Below, piece by piece: positions 43,725-52,639 of a stretch of 64,000 nt of DNA; position 1 is the first letter of the stretch; each line of letters begins with the position of its first letter. Origin of the DNA: Ensifer sesbaniae (GTDB lineage Bacteria; Pseudomonadota; Alphaproteobacteria; Rhizobiales; Rhizobiaceae); assembly GCF_013283665.1 (NCBI RefSeq), contig NZ_JABEKU010000002.1, positions 370,863-434,862 of the forward strand, written 5' to 3'. A model generated the notes under the pieces. That model saw only the letters and a program-made list of their open reading frames with translations. It was not told the DNA's origin and ran no database searches. The position numbers and the translations under genes are program-made.

Positions 43725-44756
43725 TCAACGGAACGGCGGTGCGTAGAGCAGACCACCCTCGCTCCAGCGGGTGTTCGGGCCGCGCGTCAGGCCGAGAGCG
43801 GTCTTGGTGCCGAGGTTACGCTCGAACACTTCACCGTAGTTTCCGACACCCTTGATGATGTTGTAGCCCCACTTGTTGTCGAGGTTCAGCATCTTGCCGA
43901 GTTCTTCGTTGACGCCGAGCATGCGCTGGATCTCCGGATCCTCGCTCTTGGCCATCTCGTCGACATTGGCCTGGGTGATGCCGCGCTCCTCGGCTGCCAT
44001 CAGCATCCAGGCCGACCAGGACACGATGTCACGCCAGTTGGAATCGTTCTGGCGAACGGCGGGCGCCAGCGGCTCCTTGGAGATGGTTTCCGGCAGAACG
44101 ACGTAATCGTCCGGGTTGTTGGCGACGGCGCGGATCGAAGCGAGATCCGAACGGTCGGAAGAGATCGCTTCGCAACGGCCGGAGAAAAAGGCGTTGCGGT
44201 TTTCGTCCGGGTTTTCGAAGACGACCAGTTCGAACTTGCCGCCGATCGAGCGGAAGAAGTCGCTGAGATTCTGGGCGGTCGTGGTGCCCGGCAGCGTGCA
44301 GATCGCCGCGTCCGTCAGCTCCTTGGCGCTGTTGACGCCGAGCGACTTCGCCACCATCAGCCCCTGGCCGTCGTAGAAGACGGTCGGCCCGAAGTCGAGG
44401 CCAAGCGAGACTTCGCGCGAGAAGGTAAGGGTCGTCTGGCGCGACAGCATGTCGATTTCGCCGGACTGCAGCGCCTGGAAGCGCGTGTTGATGTTCGTCA
44501 GAACGAAGTCGACCTTTTCCGGGTCACCGAAAACGGCGGCGGCGACAGCGCGACAGACGTCGACGTCGAAGCCCTGCATGTGGCCCTTCGCATCCGCGGT
44601 GGCAAAGCCCGGTGTGCTCATCGAGACGCCGCAGATCAGCTTGCCGCGCGCCTTGACCGTTTCGAGCGTCGTCGCCGCATTCGCAGACGTCGCGGCCACC
44701 AGCCCGACGGCGATGCCCGCAACGGTCGCGCAAAGCTGTAGGATCCTGTTTTTCAT
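43725..44756 (-). CDS. Aap/Bzt-type periplasmic amino-acid-binding protein (AapJ-like)
   Basis: This 343-residue solute-binding protein has a signal peptide (MKNRILQLCATVAGIAVGLVAATSANA). Family features follow: TLETVKARGKLICGVS, then GFDVDVCRAVAAAVFGD and DMLSRQTTLTFSREVS. It resembles AapJ/BztA of general amino-acid transporters. ATG 44756 follows AAAGGGAGGG; the frame upstream has no signal. It is the first gene of the operon, about 150 bp downstream of a 12-bp palindrome that is probably its operator. Confidence 0.89.
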   Translation of the reverse strand: MKNRILQLCATVAGIAVGLVAATSANAATTLETVKARGKLICGVSMSTPGFATADAKGHMQGFDVDVCRAVAAAVFGDPEKVDFVLTNINTRFQALQSGEIDMLSRQTTLTFSREVSLGLDFGPTVFYDGQGLMVAKSLGVNSAKELTDAAICTLPGTTTAQNLSDFFRSIGGKFELVVFENPDENRNAFFSGRCEAISSDRSDLASIRAVANNPDDYVVLPETISKEPLAPAVRQNDSNWRDIVSWSAWMLMAAEERGITQANVDEMAKSEDPEIQRMLGVNEELGKMLNLDNKWGYNIIKGVGNYGEVFERNLGTKTALGLTRGPNTRWSEGGLLYAPPFR

Positions 44757-44903
44757 GAATTCCCTCCCTTTGGTTTTTCCTCGTCCTGACCGGCCCAAGT
44801 CGTGCGGTCCTCATCGCACGCCTCCTCCCTGACCGATCGACTCCGGCCCGCAATTGCCGGGGTCATCAGTTGCATACGATAGCAGAATACAAACATCAAC
44901 ATG

Positions 44904-44915
44904 ATTGTATACAAT
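44904..44915. promoter_or_regulatory. Palindromic operator before the amino-acid ABC operon
   Basis: ATTGTATACAAT is a perfect 12-bp palindrome in an AT-rich patch. TNGTATACNA-like sites are commonly bound by FadR-subfamily GntR regulators. No such regulator gene is in the window, so control would be in trans. Confidence 0.6.
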
Positions 44916-44925
44916 ATTGACGACG

Positions 44926-45252
44926 AAATATTCGGGCGCTATCGAGTCGAACGTTTGGAACAAGCAGCCCTTCAGCATGTCCTACTGAACCGGGCGACCG
45001 ACTCAGGACCAGGTCTATTCGATCGCCAATCTATCTAAGGCAGAATGGAACGACACGCGCTTCGTCCGCGAGGATTTCGACAAGCTGATCCTCACGGCCC
45101 GCGGCGAACCCGACACCGCCAAACGCAAGGCGCTGCCGATGTTCAACAACTACATCGACGCGACGAGCGACAAGGTCGGCGGCCGGATGGATGATCCGAA
45201 CGGCGAACTGATGGGTGGCCACGCGCTGACGAAATGCTGGCTCAACGCTTAG
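44926..45252 (+). pseudogene. Decayed peptide ABC transporter substrate-binding protein (C-terminal part)
   Basis: The frame reads AIESNVWNKQPFSMSY, then TGA where a tryptophan is expected (44986-44988), then TGRPTQDQVYSIAN, DFDKLILTARGEPDTAKRKAL, PMFNNYIDATSDKVGG and the C-terminal end before TAG at 45250-45252. This is the C-terminal lobe of a family 5 (dipeptide/nickel) binding protein. The usual segment between KRKAL and PMFNNY (about 15-20 residues) is missing. A nonsense codon plus an internal deletion and no N-terminus mark it as a pseudogene. No other gene of that transporter is nearby. Confidence 0.72.
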
Positions 45253-45362
45253 ATCACGATGGTTTTGGGAGAATCGACGCAAAACCATAAAGGTGATCGA
45301 TTCTCATAAGTGAGAGCGGGATGCGGGCGGAAAAACGCAAAACACTTTCCTCATCCCGCTCT
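45252..45362. repeat. Rhizobial RIME-like palindromic repeat
   Basis: There are two adjacent hairpins. The first pairs ATGGTTTTG (45259-45267) with CAAAACCAT (45280-45288), with outer GATCAC and GTGATC arms at 45252 and 45293. The second pairs AGAGCGGGATG (45313-45323) with CATCCCGCTCT (45352-45362). Composition and layout resemble the palindromic intergenic mosaic elements scattered through rhizobial genomes. Confidence 0.65.
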
Positions 45363-45376
45363 TAACCGATGAGACC

Positions 45377-45407
45377 GAAGCCGAAGGTCGGCGTCGACCT
45401 CGGCTTC
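45377..45407. terminator. Strong hairpin downstream of the HAD phosphatase gene
   Basis: GAAGCCGAAGGTCG pairs with CGACCTCGGCTTC (one bulged A) around a GCGT loop. On the plus strand it is followed by TTTG. It lies 12 nt beyond the stop codon of the minus-strand HAD gene and probably ends that transcript. Confidence 0.55.
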
Positions 45408-45418
45408 TTTGTAAGCAT

Positions 45419-46132
45419 TCAGAGCGTCCGGCGGAGTGACAGCATGCCGTCACTAGCAAGCTCCACTTCGATGTCATGGTAGCGGGCAAGCGTCATGTGC
45501 GGGGTGTCGGCGGCGGCCTCATGGGCTCCGGTGATGACGACGACGTCGGCGCCGGCCGCAAGGCCTGCCAGGATACCGGCAGGTGCGTCTTCGAATACCA
45601 GGCAATCCTCCGGCCGGACGCCCAAACGTTCGGCAGCCATTCGATAGCCCTGCGGATCGGGTTTGCCGGCCGAAACATCTTCACCGGTTATCATCAGTTG
45701 CGGCGTCGGGATGCCGGCGGCCGCGAGACGGCGTACCGCCAGGTCGAGCGGCGCTGAGGTCACGATCGCCCATTTCTCCGGCGGTAGGGAATTCAGGAAG
45801 GCGACGGCGCCAGGGATCTCGATGATGCCCTCGACATCGGCGATCTCGGCAAGCGCCAGGTCGTAGGCTTCCTTTTCCGGATCGATATCGGGCAGTTGCA
45901 AGCTACGGATCGTATCGACAGCGCGCACGCCGTGCACTGTCTTCATCATTTCGACCGGATCGAGACCGTTGCGCACGGCCCAGGCGCCCCACACGCGCTC
46001 GACCACGGCCATGGAGTTCAGCAAGGTGCCATCCATATCGAACAATAGGGCAGCAAAATTCTTCGTGAAAACGGATGAAGGCGCGGCGTCCAAGGCAATC
46101 CCCTGAGATGGTGAAACGGGCGGCAGCAACAT
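45419..46132 (-). CDS. HAD-superfamily sugar-phosphatase-like protein
   Basis: This protein of about 237 residues has the full HAD motif set: LLFDMDGTLLNS with nucleophile Asp32 and Asp34, TSAPLDLAV for motif II, and the lysine in GKPDPQGY followed by CLVFEDAPAGILAGLAAG. The cap domain and length fit beta-phosphoglucomutase/2-deoxyglucose-phosphatase relatives, so a small sugar phosphate is the likely substrate. ATG 46132 follows a GGGG run; the start could lie at ATG 46153. Confidence 0.85.
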   Translation of the reverse strand: MLLPPVSPSQGIALDAAPSSVFTKNFAALLFDMDGTLLNSMAVVERVWGAWAVRNGLDPVEMMKTVHGVRAVDTIRSLQLPDIDPEKEAYDLALAEIADVEGIIEIPGAVAFLNSLPPEKWAIVTSAPLDLAVRRLAAAGIPTPQLMITGEDVSAGKPDPQGYRMAAERLGVRPEDCLVFEDAPAGILAGLAAGADVVVITGAHEAAADTPHMTLARYHDIEVELASDGMLSLRRTL

Positions 46133-46212
46133 CGCCCCGTGGAGAAGGCACACCTACTACCGGACAGTCAGACGCACAATGCCATTTGCGCCTGTACTGC
46201 CAGTAGCGTCGC

Positions 46213-46881
46213 TCAGCTCGCGGCCTGGACTCGTGTCGTCATGAGGAAATCGATCGGGCCACCGGGTTGATCGTCATCGAAGACGGCACAGGACAGGACG
46301 CCGCTGAAGACCGCGCCGGAGTCGACGTTGGTCCTGTTTCCGATGGTACGGGGATTGGCCGTACTGGGCGTGTGCCCATGACAGAGATGCTTCCCCCAAT
46401 AGTCGCCGGAATAGTCCTCCGGTTGCCTGATCCAGAGAAAGATCTCGTCGCCCTGCCGCTCCAGCGGCAGTGTCTCATCGACACCCGCGTGCACGAAAAT
46501 GCGGTGTCGTTCGACTAGGATCGTTGGAAGTTCCTTCATCCACTTCAGATGCCGACCGGGAATGACACCGTTGTAGGAGACCAGCGTCTCCTGGCCACCA
46601 TTGACGAGCCACCAATCAACGTCGTACTCGCCGCTGCTGGCGCCCCACAGCATGTCTTCATGGTTGCCCTTGATTGTCAGCCAGGTCCAACCGGGCTTGG
46701 ACGGGCCGGCCATGACCAATTCGACGACACTGCGACTGTCCGGCCCCCGGTCGATCAAGTCGCCAAGAAAGATGACCCTGCCCCCCGGCGCATAGGCTTC
46801 AATCTCGCGCAAGAGCACACGCAACTGTTCGAGGCAACCATGAATGTCGCCGATCGCGAAGGTGAGTTGCCGGGCGGCCAT
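46213..46881 (-). CDS. Serine/threonine protein phosphatase-like metallophosphoesterase
   Basis: This is a 222-residue PPP-type metallophosphatase. The metal and catalytic motifs are GDIHG (Asp12, His14), GDLIDRGPDS (Asp41, Arg45) and KGNHED (Asn73, His74), with FVHAGVD and HGHTP following. Bacterial relatives include PrpA and ApaH-like enzymes acting on phosphoproteins or dinucleotides. ATG 46881 begins MAARQLTFAIGDIHG; an upstream TTG-start extension is unlikely. The two neighbouring phosphatase genes are on the same strand but separated by about 80 bp. Confidence 0.88.
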   Translation of the reverse strand: MAARQLTFAIGDIHGCLEQLRVLLREIEAYAPGGRVIFLGDLIDRGPDSRSVVELVMAGPSKPGWTWLTIKGNHEDMLWGASSGEYDVDWWLVNGGQETLVSYNGVIPGRHLKWMKELPTILVERHRIFVHAGVDETLPLERQGDEIFLWIRQPEDYSGDYWGKHLCHGHTPSTANPRTIGNRTNVDSGAVFSGVLSCAVFDDDQPGGPIDFLMTTRVQAAS

Positions 46882-47146
46882 GCGTCTACTCTCCACACAT
46901 ATTCCATACCCTCGGACCGGGTTGATCCCAGGGAAAATATCAATAAATCAAAACACTATATCAAGTCTTTCGTCGAAACGTATGCGCGCGATATCGATCG
47001 AAACAACCGACTCGCGTCAAAGTGCCCGACAATTTTGCCGATAGTCCGCCGAGGTGGCCGAAACTGGGCGGAGGTACGCTTTCGAACGATATCGCCAAAG
47101 CCACGGCTGCCACCCTGATGCGGACGGCGGCATCGCCGCTGGGCCC

Positions 47147-47518
<372 letters not shown>

Positions 47519-47686
47519 CTAATCCTCCTGCAAGCGGATTGGCGCCTCTATCCGCCGGACTGGCATAGCAAAAGGGTCGCCGACCGTCCGTGCGGAGTCG
47601 AGGACATGTATGCAAGGAAGCGTCGAAACGCGCTTTTGTTCCGAGAGCCCGAAAAAAAGCGACACGCGACCGGGTTTGTGGTCAGA

Positions 47687-49402
47687 TCAGAGTGCGCCCG
47701 GCAAGGCGACGGGGCCCGTTGTACCGGCCGGCAGGTCCTTGGCCGTATCGGCAGACTGGAAAGCCGGGTTGCCGGCAGGCGGCTTCCTCGTGCAGTTTGC
47801 GAAAGCATCGAGGTCGCGTTTGTAGACCTTGGTCTCGACATCCATCATGCCGAGCACGGTGTGGAAGAGATTGTCGTGCGACTTCGGCTGCGCCGTGTCC
47901 TTGGCGAGACAGGCGGTATCGACACCCATGGACGCCTGATAAGGTTTCGAGAACCAGGCGACGAACGGCACCTGCGTCTGCTCGCGCGGGGCGATCGCAT
48001 AGGGCGCACCATGCAGATAGATGCCGTCCTCGCCGAGCGACTCGCCGTGGTCGGACATGTAAATCATCGCCCCGGCGACGCGGTCCTGATGCTTCTCCAG
48101 AAGGCGGGCGACACTCCCCAGCACGTAGTCGGTGTACAGGATCGTGTTGTCGTAGGCATTGGTGATCTCGGCGACCGAGCACTTCATCAGTTCCGGCGTG
48201 CGGCAATCCGGGGTGAACCGACGGAACCTCTCGGGGTAGCGCAGATAATAGGACGGACCGTGGCTACCGAGTTGGTGCAGCACGATCACGCTGTTCGAGG
48301 TCGTCGCCTGGAGCTTCTTGTCGAGTTCGCCGAGGAAGATCTCATCCAGGCATTCCCCGTTCTTGCACAGGGGACTGTTCTTCTGGTTGGTCATGCTGGC
48401 GAAGCTGATGAGGTCGGCGATACCCTTGCTGCCCGTGTTGTTGTCCCACCAGGTGGTCGAGACGCCCGCACGCGTCAGCACGTTCATAAGATTTTCCGTC
48501 GACCGCGCCTTCCAGTCGCTATACTCCTTGCGCGGGTAGACGGAAAACATGCAGGGCAGCGAAATCGCCGTCGCCGTGCCGCAGCTCGTCGTGTCGGTGT
48601 AGTTGACGACACCAAGCGCCTTCAGTTCCGGATTGGTCTCGCGCGCGTAACCATTCAATGAAAAATTCATTGCGCGTGCGGTCTCGCCCGCAACAACCAC
48701 AACGACCACAGGCTTACCGGCGGCTGCGATCCGCGAACCCTGATGCGCATCGGTACCGAGCGGCTGTACGACGATATTGCGCGCCGTGTAGGTCGAAGCG
48801 GCATATCGTACGGCCGCCGACACCGGCCCGGTCGGATTGAACCGCTTCATCAGGTCTTTATGTTCGCGGATCACGTAGGCGACATTCGCGAAATTTGCAT
48901 AGACCAGCCCCCCGCTGACGAGGAGGCAGGGGATGATCACAGCGAGATTGACCGCGGCATTGGCGAGAAAGCGGCGGCGGCGGACCTTGACCCAGGCGAC
49001 GAGAAGCGAGGGAAGCACGCCGAAGAGCAGCAGATGCATCGCCAGGCTGCCTGTCAGCAGGTGACCGGCTTCCGCCTGCGTGGTCACGGCCGCATTGCCG
49101 ATCATGTCCTTGTCGATGATGACGCCAAAGGAATCGATGAAATAGGAGGCCGACGCCGACACCATGATGGAGAAGATCAGCACCGGCTTCATCACATATT
49201 TGACGGAGGCAGTCGTCAGCGCCGCAAAGGTCAGCAGGCAGAGGGCGGCGCTGAAGGACAGCAGCGCCACGGCGGAATCGTTGAAATAGGCGACCGCGTG
49301 CGTCCAGAAGGATTTGTTGGTAACGAGAAGCAGATAGGCGCTGACGAGCGCGGTGAGAGCGATGCTGCCGATCTCTGGCCGGCGAATTCTTGAAAGTGTC
49401 AA
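47687..49402 (-). CDS. eptA: Lipid A phosphoethanolamine transferase (EptA/PmrC family)
   Basis: This 571-residue inner-membrane protein has five N-terminal spans (residues about 10-170) and a periplasmic sulfatase-like catalytic domain. Metal and nucleophile sites are visible: Glu240 in VVAGETARAMNFSLNGY, the Thr in TSCGTATAISLPCMFS, and SDHGESLGEDGIYLHG. It transfers phosphoethanolamine to lipid A or core sugar, which lowers surface charge and gives resistance to cationic peptides. It is divergent from a PmrAB-like two-component system. Confidence 0.92.
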   Translation of the reverse strand: MTLSRIRRPEIGSIALTALVSAYLLLVTNKSFWTHAVAYFNDSAVALLSFSAALCLLTFAALTTASVKYVMKPVLIFSIMVSASASYFIDSFGVIIDKDMIGNAAVTTQAEAGHLLTGSLAMHLLLFGVLPSLLVAWVKVRRRRFLANAAVNLAVIIPCLLVSGGLVYANFANVAYVIREHKDLMKRFNPTGPVSAAVRYAASTYTARNIVVQPLGTDAHQGSRIAAAGKPVVVVVVAGETARAMNFSLNGYARETNPELKALGVVNYTDTTSCGTATAISLPCMFSVYPRKEYSDWKARSTENLMNVLTRAGVSTTWWDNNTGSKGIADLISFASMTNQKNSPLCKNGECLDEIFLGELDKKLQATTSNSVIVLHQLGSHGPSYYLRYPERFRRFTPDCRTPELMKCSVAEITNAYDNTILYTDYVLGSVARLLEKHQDRVAGAMIYMSDHGESLGEDGIYLHGAPYAIAPREQTQVPFVAWFSKPYQASMGVDTACLAKDTAQPKSHDNLFHTVLGMMDVETKVYKRDLDAFANCTRKPPAGNPAFQSADTAKDLPAGTTGPVALPGAL

Positions 49403-49673
49403 AGCGGGTCTCCAGCCGCGACTGCACGGACATCAGAGATGGTCGACACAGGCGCGGGCATTTCGTCGAAGCGGAGACCGCAATAACGGCCACCTGTTCA
49501 GTTGCAGCCTCCCCCTCACCTGTCGAGATACGACGGACAAGCTGTCCAAACCCCGTCAAGACCGCTCATTGCCCGCTTCATGCACGCGCCGGCGGGAATT
49601 GCGACCGGGAGTTGGCAGTCCAGGCGAAAGCCCATATGGTCGACAGCGGCCTCCGTAATATCGAGACGAATCA

Positions 49674-50348
49674 ATGCGCCTGCTCCTGGTTGAAGACAGT
49701 CCGCGACTGGTAGAACTGGTCGGAGAAACCATGCGGGACGCTGGCTGGAGGCTTGATGCCGTTTCAACCGTTGCGGACGCTGAGACGGCAATTGCCGGGC
49801 GGGAGCATGATCTCGTGCTCCTCGATCTCGGCCTGCCCGACGGCGACGGCTTGTCCCTGCTTCGTCGGCTCCGACATGACTATCCCGGACTGCCTGTCCT
49901 GATCATCACCGCCAAGGGATCCGTCGACGAGCGCATCGCCGGGCTCGATGCCGGAGCTGACGACTATCTGGTAAAACCGTTTCACCATCGGGAGCTTCTC
50001 TCCCGTTGCCGCGCGATGCTGAGGCGCAACCCGCAGGCCGTCCAGCCGGTGCTGGAGGCAGGCGCGCTGCGCTATGACCCGGCAACCGCAGACCTCATCT
50101 GTAACGGCATCGTCGTGCCGTTGCCGCCGCGCGAACGATCGCTGATGGAAATCCTGATGCGGGAGGTCGGGCGCGTAGTGCCGAAGCGAAAACTCGAATC
50201 GGCGCTTTCGCAGTACGGTCAGGAAGTCACGCCTAACGCGCTCGAGCTCGCCGTATCGCGTGTGCGCAAGCGCCTGCAACCGCTTGACACCGGCGTACAG
50301 ATCGAGACCGTGCGCGGCATCGGCTATCTGCTCAGGCGCGCCTCATGA
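49674..50348 (+). CDS. pmrA: OmpR-family response regulator (PmrA/BasR-like)
   Basis: This 224-residue regulator has a receiver domain with phosphoacceptor Asp51 in LLDLGLPDGDG, the signalling lysine in DDYLVKPFHH, and a C-terminal winged helix (LPPRERSLMEILMREVG, then VSRVRKRLQ and VRGIGYLL). It overlaps the sensor gene by 4 nt. It most likely regulates the divergent eptA gene. The 271-bp gap between them holds no box I can define with confidence. Confidence 0.88.
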   Translation: MRLLLVEDSPRLVELVGETMRDAGWRLDAVSTVADAETAIAGREHDLVLLDLGLPDGDGLSLLRRLRHDYPGLPVLIITAKGSVDERIAGLDAGADDYLVKPFHHRELLSRCRAMLRRNPQAVQPVLEAGALRYDPATADLICNGIVVPLPPRERSLMEILMREVGRVVPKRKLESALSQYGQEVTPNALELAVSRVRKRLQPLDTGVQIETVRGIGYLLRRAS

Positions 50349-51697
50349 AAACCCGCAACCCGTCGCTGATCGGCATCGTCGCCCGCCGCATCATCGCCTT
50401 CTCTCTGGTGGCCATGGCGATTCAGATCGGCGTCGTCTTTGCCGACTATTGGTTCGACGACGACAAGCTGAGCGTCCTCATGCTCCAGCAGGAAACCGAA
50501 AACCTGGCGGCCTACATCCACGTCCGCGACGGCGTCGTGAGCTACGAGCCCAATCACGAGATGCGCGAGCGTTATCAGGACCGCCATGGCGACGATGGCT
50601 CGATCTTTCTGCACATCCGCACGGCCTCCGGCGTGATCGTCTACTCGAACTGCACGAGCGAATGCGCCCGACATTTCCTGCCGGTCAGCATGGATGCACC
50701 ACAGTTCTGGAAGCGCCTGATCGCGCCCGGCAAACCCTTCAGCGTCGCCGGCGGCCAGACTTTCGAGCGGGGCGGCACCTCCGTGCTCATCGAGCTTGCG
50801 ATCCTCAACGATCCGAACGGCTTCATGTACCGTGCGCTGCTGCACGAGATGGTCGACTCGATGATCGTGCCGATGACGCTGATGTTCTGTCTCGTCATCG
50901 GCGCGACGATCTGGTCGATCCGCAGCGCACTGAAGCCCGTCGCGATGGCCGCCAAGGCGGCCGATGCGCTGGACCCGCGCGACAGCAGCGCACGCCTGCC
51001 ACTAACACGAATGCCGCAGGAGATTGCCCGCCTGGTCACCGCCGTCAACCGCATGCTCACGCGGGTGGCCGATCTCATCCAGTCGCAGAAGCTGTTTTCG
51101 TCCTCGATCGCCCACGAAATCCGCACGCCGGTGTCGATCGCCAAGATGGAGCTGAGCCGCATCAACGATCCGAGGGCTCGCAGCGCCGAAAGAGACCTCG
51201 ACGCGCTGACCCACATTCTCGAGCAGCTCACCTCTCTGGCGCGGGCCGACGCAGTCGATCCCTCCGCCTACCAGCGCACCAGCCTGTCGCAGATCGGAGC
51301 CGCCGTTGCGGAGGCTATCGCACCGTTCGTCTTCGACCACGACAAATCGCTCGAGTTCGTCGACGAAGGCTCGCCACCGGTCACCGCGATCCCAGCGCTC
51401 GTCGAGAACATGCTGCGAAACCTGATCGAGAACGCGGTGAAACACAATCCGCCGGGCACTCGCATCGTGCTCACCTGCGGCCCCGGTCCGGTCGTCTCCG
51501 TCGAAGACAATGGCAAAGGGCTCGTCGATCTGCCCGAGCACCACGAAGACCTCGGCTACGTGAAGAGTTCCGGCCAGCTCGGCCTCGGCCTCAAGATTGT
51601 CCGGCGCATCAGCGAGTTGCACCAGGCGACGATTTCGGTCGATACGGCGCCGGAGCGCGGAACCAAGATCTCGATAGACTTTTCCGCCGCGGCCTGA
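50345..51697 (+). CDS. pmrB: Sensor histidine kinase (PmrB-like)
   Basis: This 450-residue sensor has two membrane spans (about 14-34 and 171-191) around a periplasmic domain of about 135 residues. A short HAMP-like linker follows, then the HisKA helix with phosphoacceptor His257 in FSSSIAHEIRTPVSIAKMEL, and an HATPase domain (NLIENAVKHN, VEDNGKGL, LGLGLKIVRRI). It should phosphorylate the regulator encoded immediately upstream. The periplasmic domain contains an SNCTSECARH motif with two cysteines, a possible metal-binding or disulfide site. Confidence 0.88.
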   Translation: MKTRNPSLIGIVARRIIAFSLVAMAIQIGVVFADYWFDDDKLSVLMLQQETENLAAYIHVRDGVVSYEPNHEMRERYQDRHGDDGSIFLHIRTASGVIVYSNCTSECARHFLPVSMDAPQFWKRLIAPGKPFSVAGGQTFERGGTSVLIELAILNDPNGFMYRALLHEMVDSMIVPMTLMFCLVIGATIWSIRSALKPVAMAAKAADALDPRDSSARLPLTRMPQEIARLVTAVNRMLTRVADLIQSQKLFSSSIAHEIRTPVSIAKMELSRINDPRARSAERDLDALTHILEQLTSLARADAVDPSAYQRTSLSQIGAAVAEAIAPFVFDHDKSLEFVDEGSPPVTAIPALVENMLRNLIENAVKHNPPGTRIVLTCGPGPVVSVEDNGKGLVDLPEHHEDLGYVKSSGQLGLGLKIVRRISELHQATISVDTAPERGTKISIDFSAAA

Positions 51698-51891
51698 GCC
51701 CCGCCACTTGGCCGATCTGGAAACATGGGCTCCTCCCCTCCTGGTCCTGCCCGTCTTTGGGCGCCATGTGCCCATTTGCGCTGATGCCAATGACTGCCAC
51801 TTTGCGTTGCCACCTCGGTCCCGGCAACAACCGATCGTTCGCCTGTCGTCCGGCGCTACGAGCAAGCAGCTCCCGTTCAGTGTTTTAAAAT

Positions 51892-51920
51892 TCATTCGAT
51901 TGACTTAATCAATGGAATGA
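51892..51920. promoter_or_regulatory. CecR-type operator before the efflux operon
   Basis: CATTCGATTGA and TCAATGGAATG form an 11-bp inverted repeat with one mismatch and a 5-bp AT-rich centre, 15 bp upstream of the TetR gene. TetR proteins bind such sites, so autoregulation of the five-gene operon is likely. Confidence 0.7.
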
Positions 51921-51934
51921 TGTAATTTCGGGAC

Positions 51935-52639
51935 ATGATGAAAAACAAATCCACAACACAGACACCCAAGCAGGATCGCGGCGACGTCACGCGCGAGAAG
52001 CTTCTGACGAGTTCCATCGATGTCTTCGGACGTTACGGCTTCGACGGCGCCAGCACGCGCATGCTTGCGGAAACCGCCGGGGTGAACCTGCAGGCGATCC
52101 CCTATTATTTCGGCGGCAAGGAAGGCCTCTACATCGCTGCCGCAGAACACCTTGCGTCGATCATCGTCGGACATGTCGGTGAACTTAGAAACGTAATCCT
52201 CGGGCGCCTGGCCCGCCTCGACGGCGAAGGCAAGGCAATGTCGGCTGAGGAAGCCCGGGACCTGCTGACCCAGATGGCGCAACATATGGTCGCCATCTTC
52301 GTCAGCCGGCAGTCGGAAAGCTGGGCGCGCTTCATCATTCGCGAACAGATGGAACCGACCGAGGCGTTCGAGCGGGTCTACACCAATGTCATGGGTCCGA
52401 TGATCGGCATGGCCGGCAGGCTGGTTGCAACAATCCTCGCCGAGCCGCCGCAATCCGAACATGTCCGGCTGAAGACCCTGTCCTTCGTCGGCAGTATCCT
52501 CGTTTTCCGCATGGCCCACGCGGCCATGCTCCGCCAGATGAACTGGCAGGCTGTCGGCCCCGACGAGCTCGACATTCTGCGTCGCCACGTAGAAGAACTC
52601 GTCGCGGCACTTGGCGGCCAGCAGGAGCGCCAGCCATGA
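51935..52639 (+). CDS. cecR: TetR-family regulator CecR-like
   Basis: This 234-residue TetR regulator has HTH region [41 protein letters not shown]. The C-terminal domain matches the DUF1956-type ligand domain of E. coli CecR (YbiH), which controls ybhGFSR and rhlE and affects cefoperazone and chloramphenicol sensitivity. Here it is the first gene of a five-gene operon in the same order, overlapping the adaptor gene by 4 nt. An inverted repeat just upstream is its probable operator. Confidence 0.86.
   Translation: MMKNKSTTQTPKQDRGDVTREKLLTSSIDVFGRYGFDGASTRMLAETAGVNLQAIPYYFGGKEGLYIAAAEHLASIIVGHVGELRNVILGRLARLDGEGKAMSAEEARDLLTQMAQHMVAIFVSRQSESWARFIIREQMEPTEAFERVYTNVMGPMIGMAGRLVATILAEPPQSEHVRLKTLSFVGSILVFRMAHAAMLRQMNWQAVGPDELDILRRHVEELVAALGGQQERQP

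Noticed and set aside
50260-51888. 542-codon plus-strand frame overlapping the sensor kinase
   Set aside because: It is an alternative frame of the pmrB-like gene, which has HisKA and HATPase motifs in its own frame.
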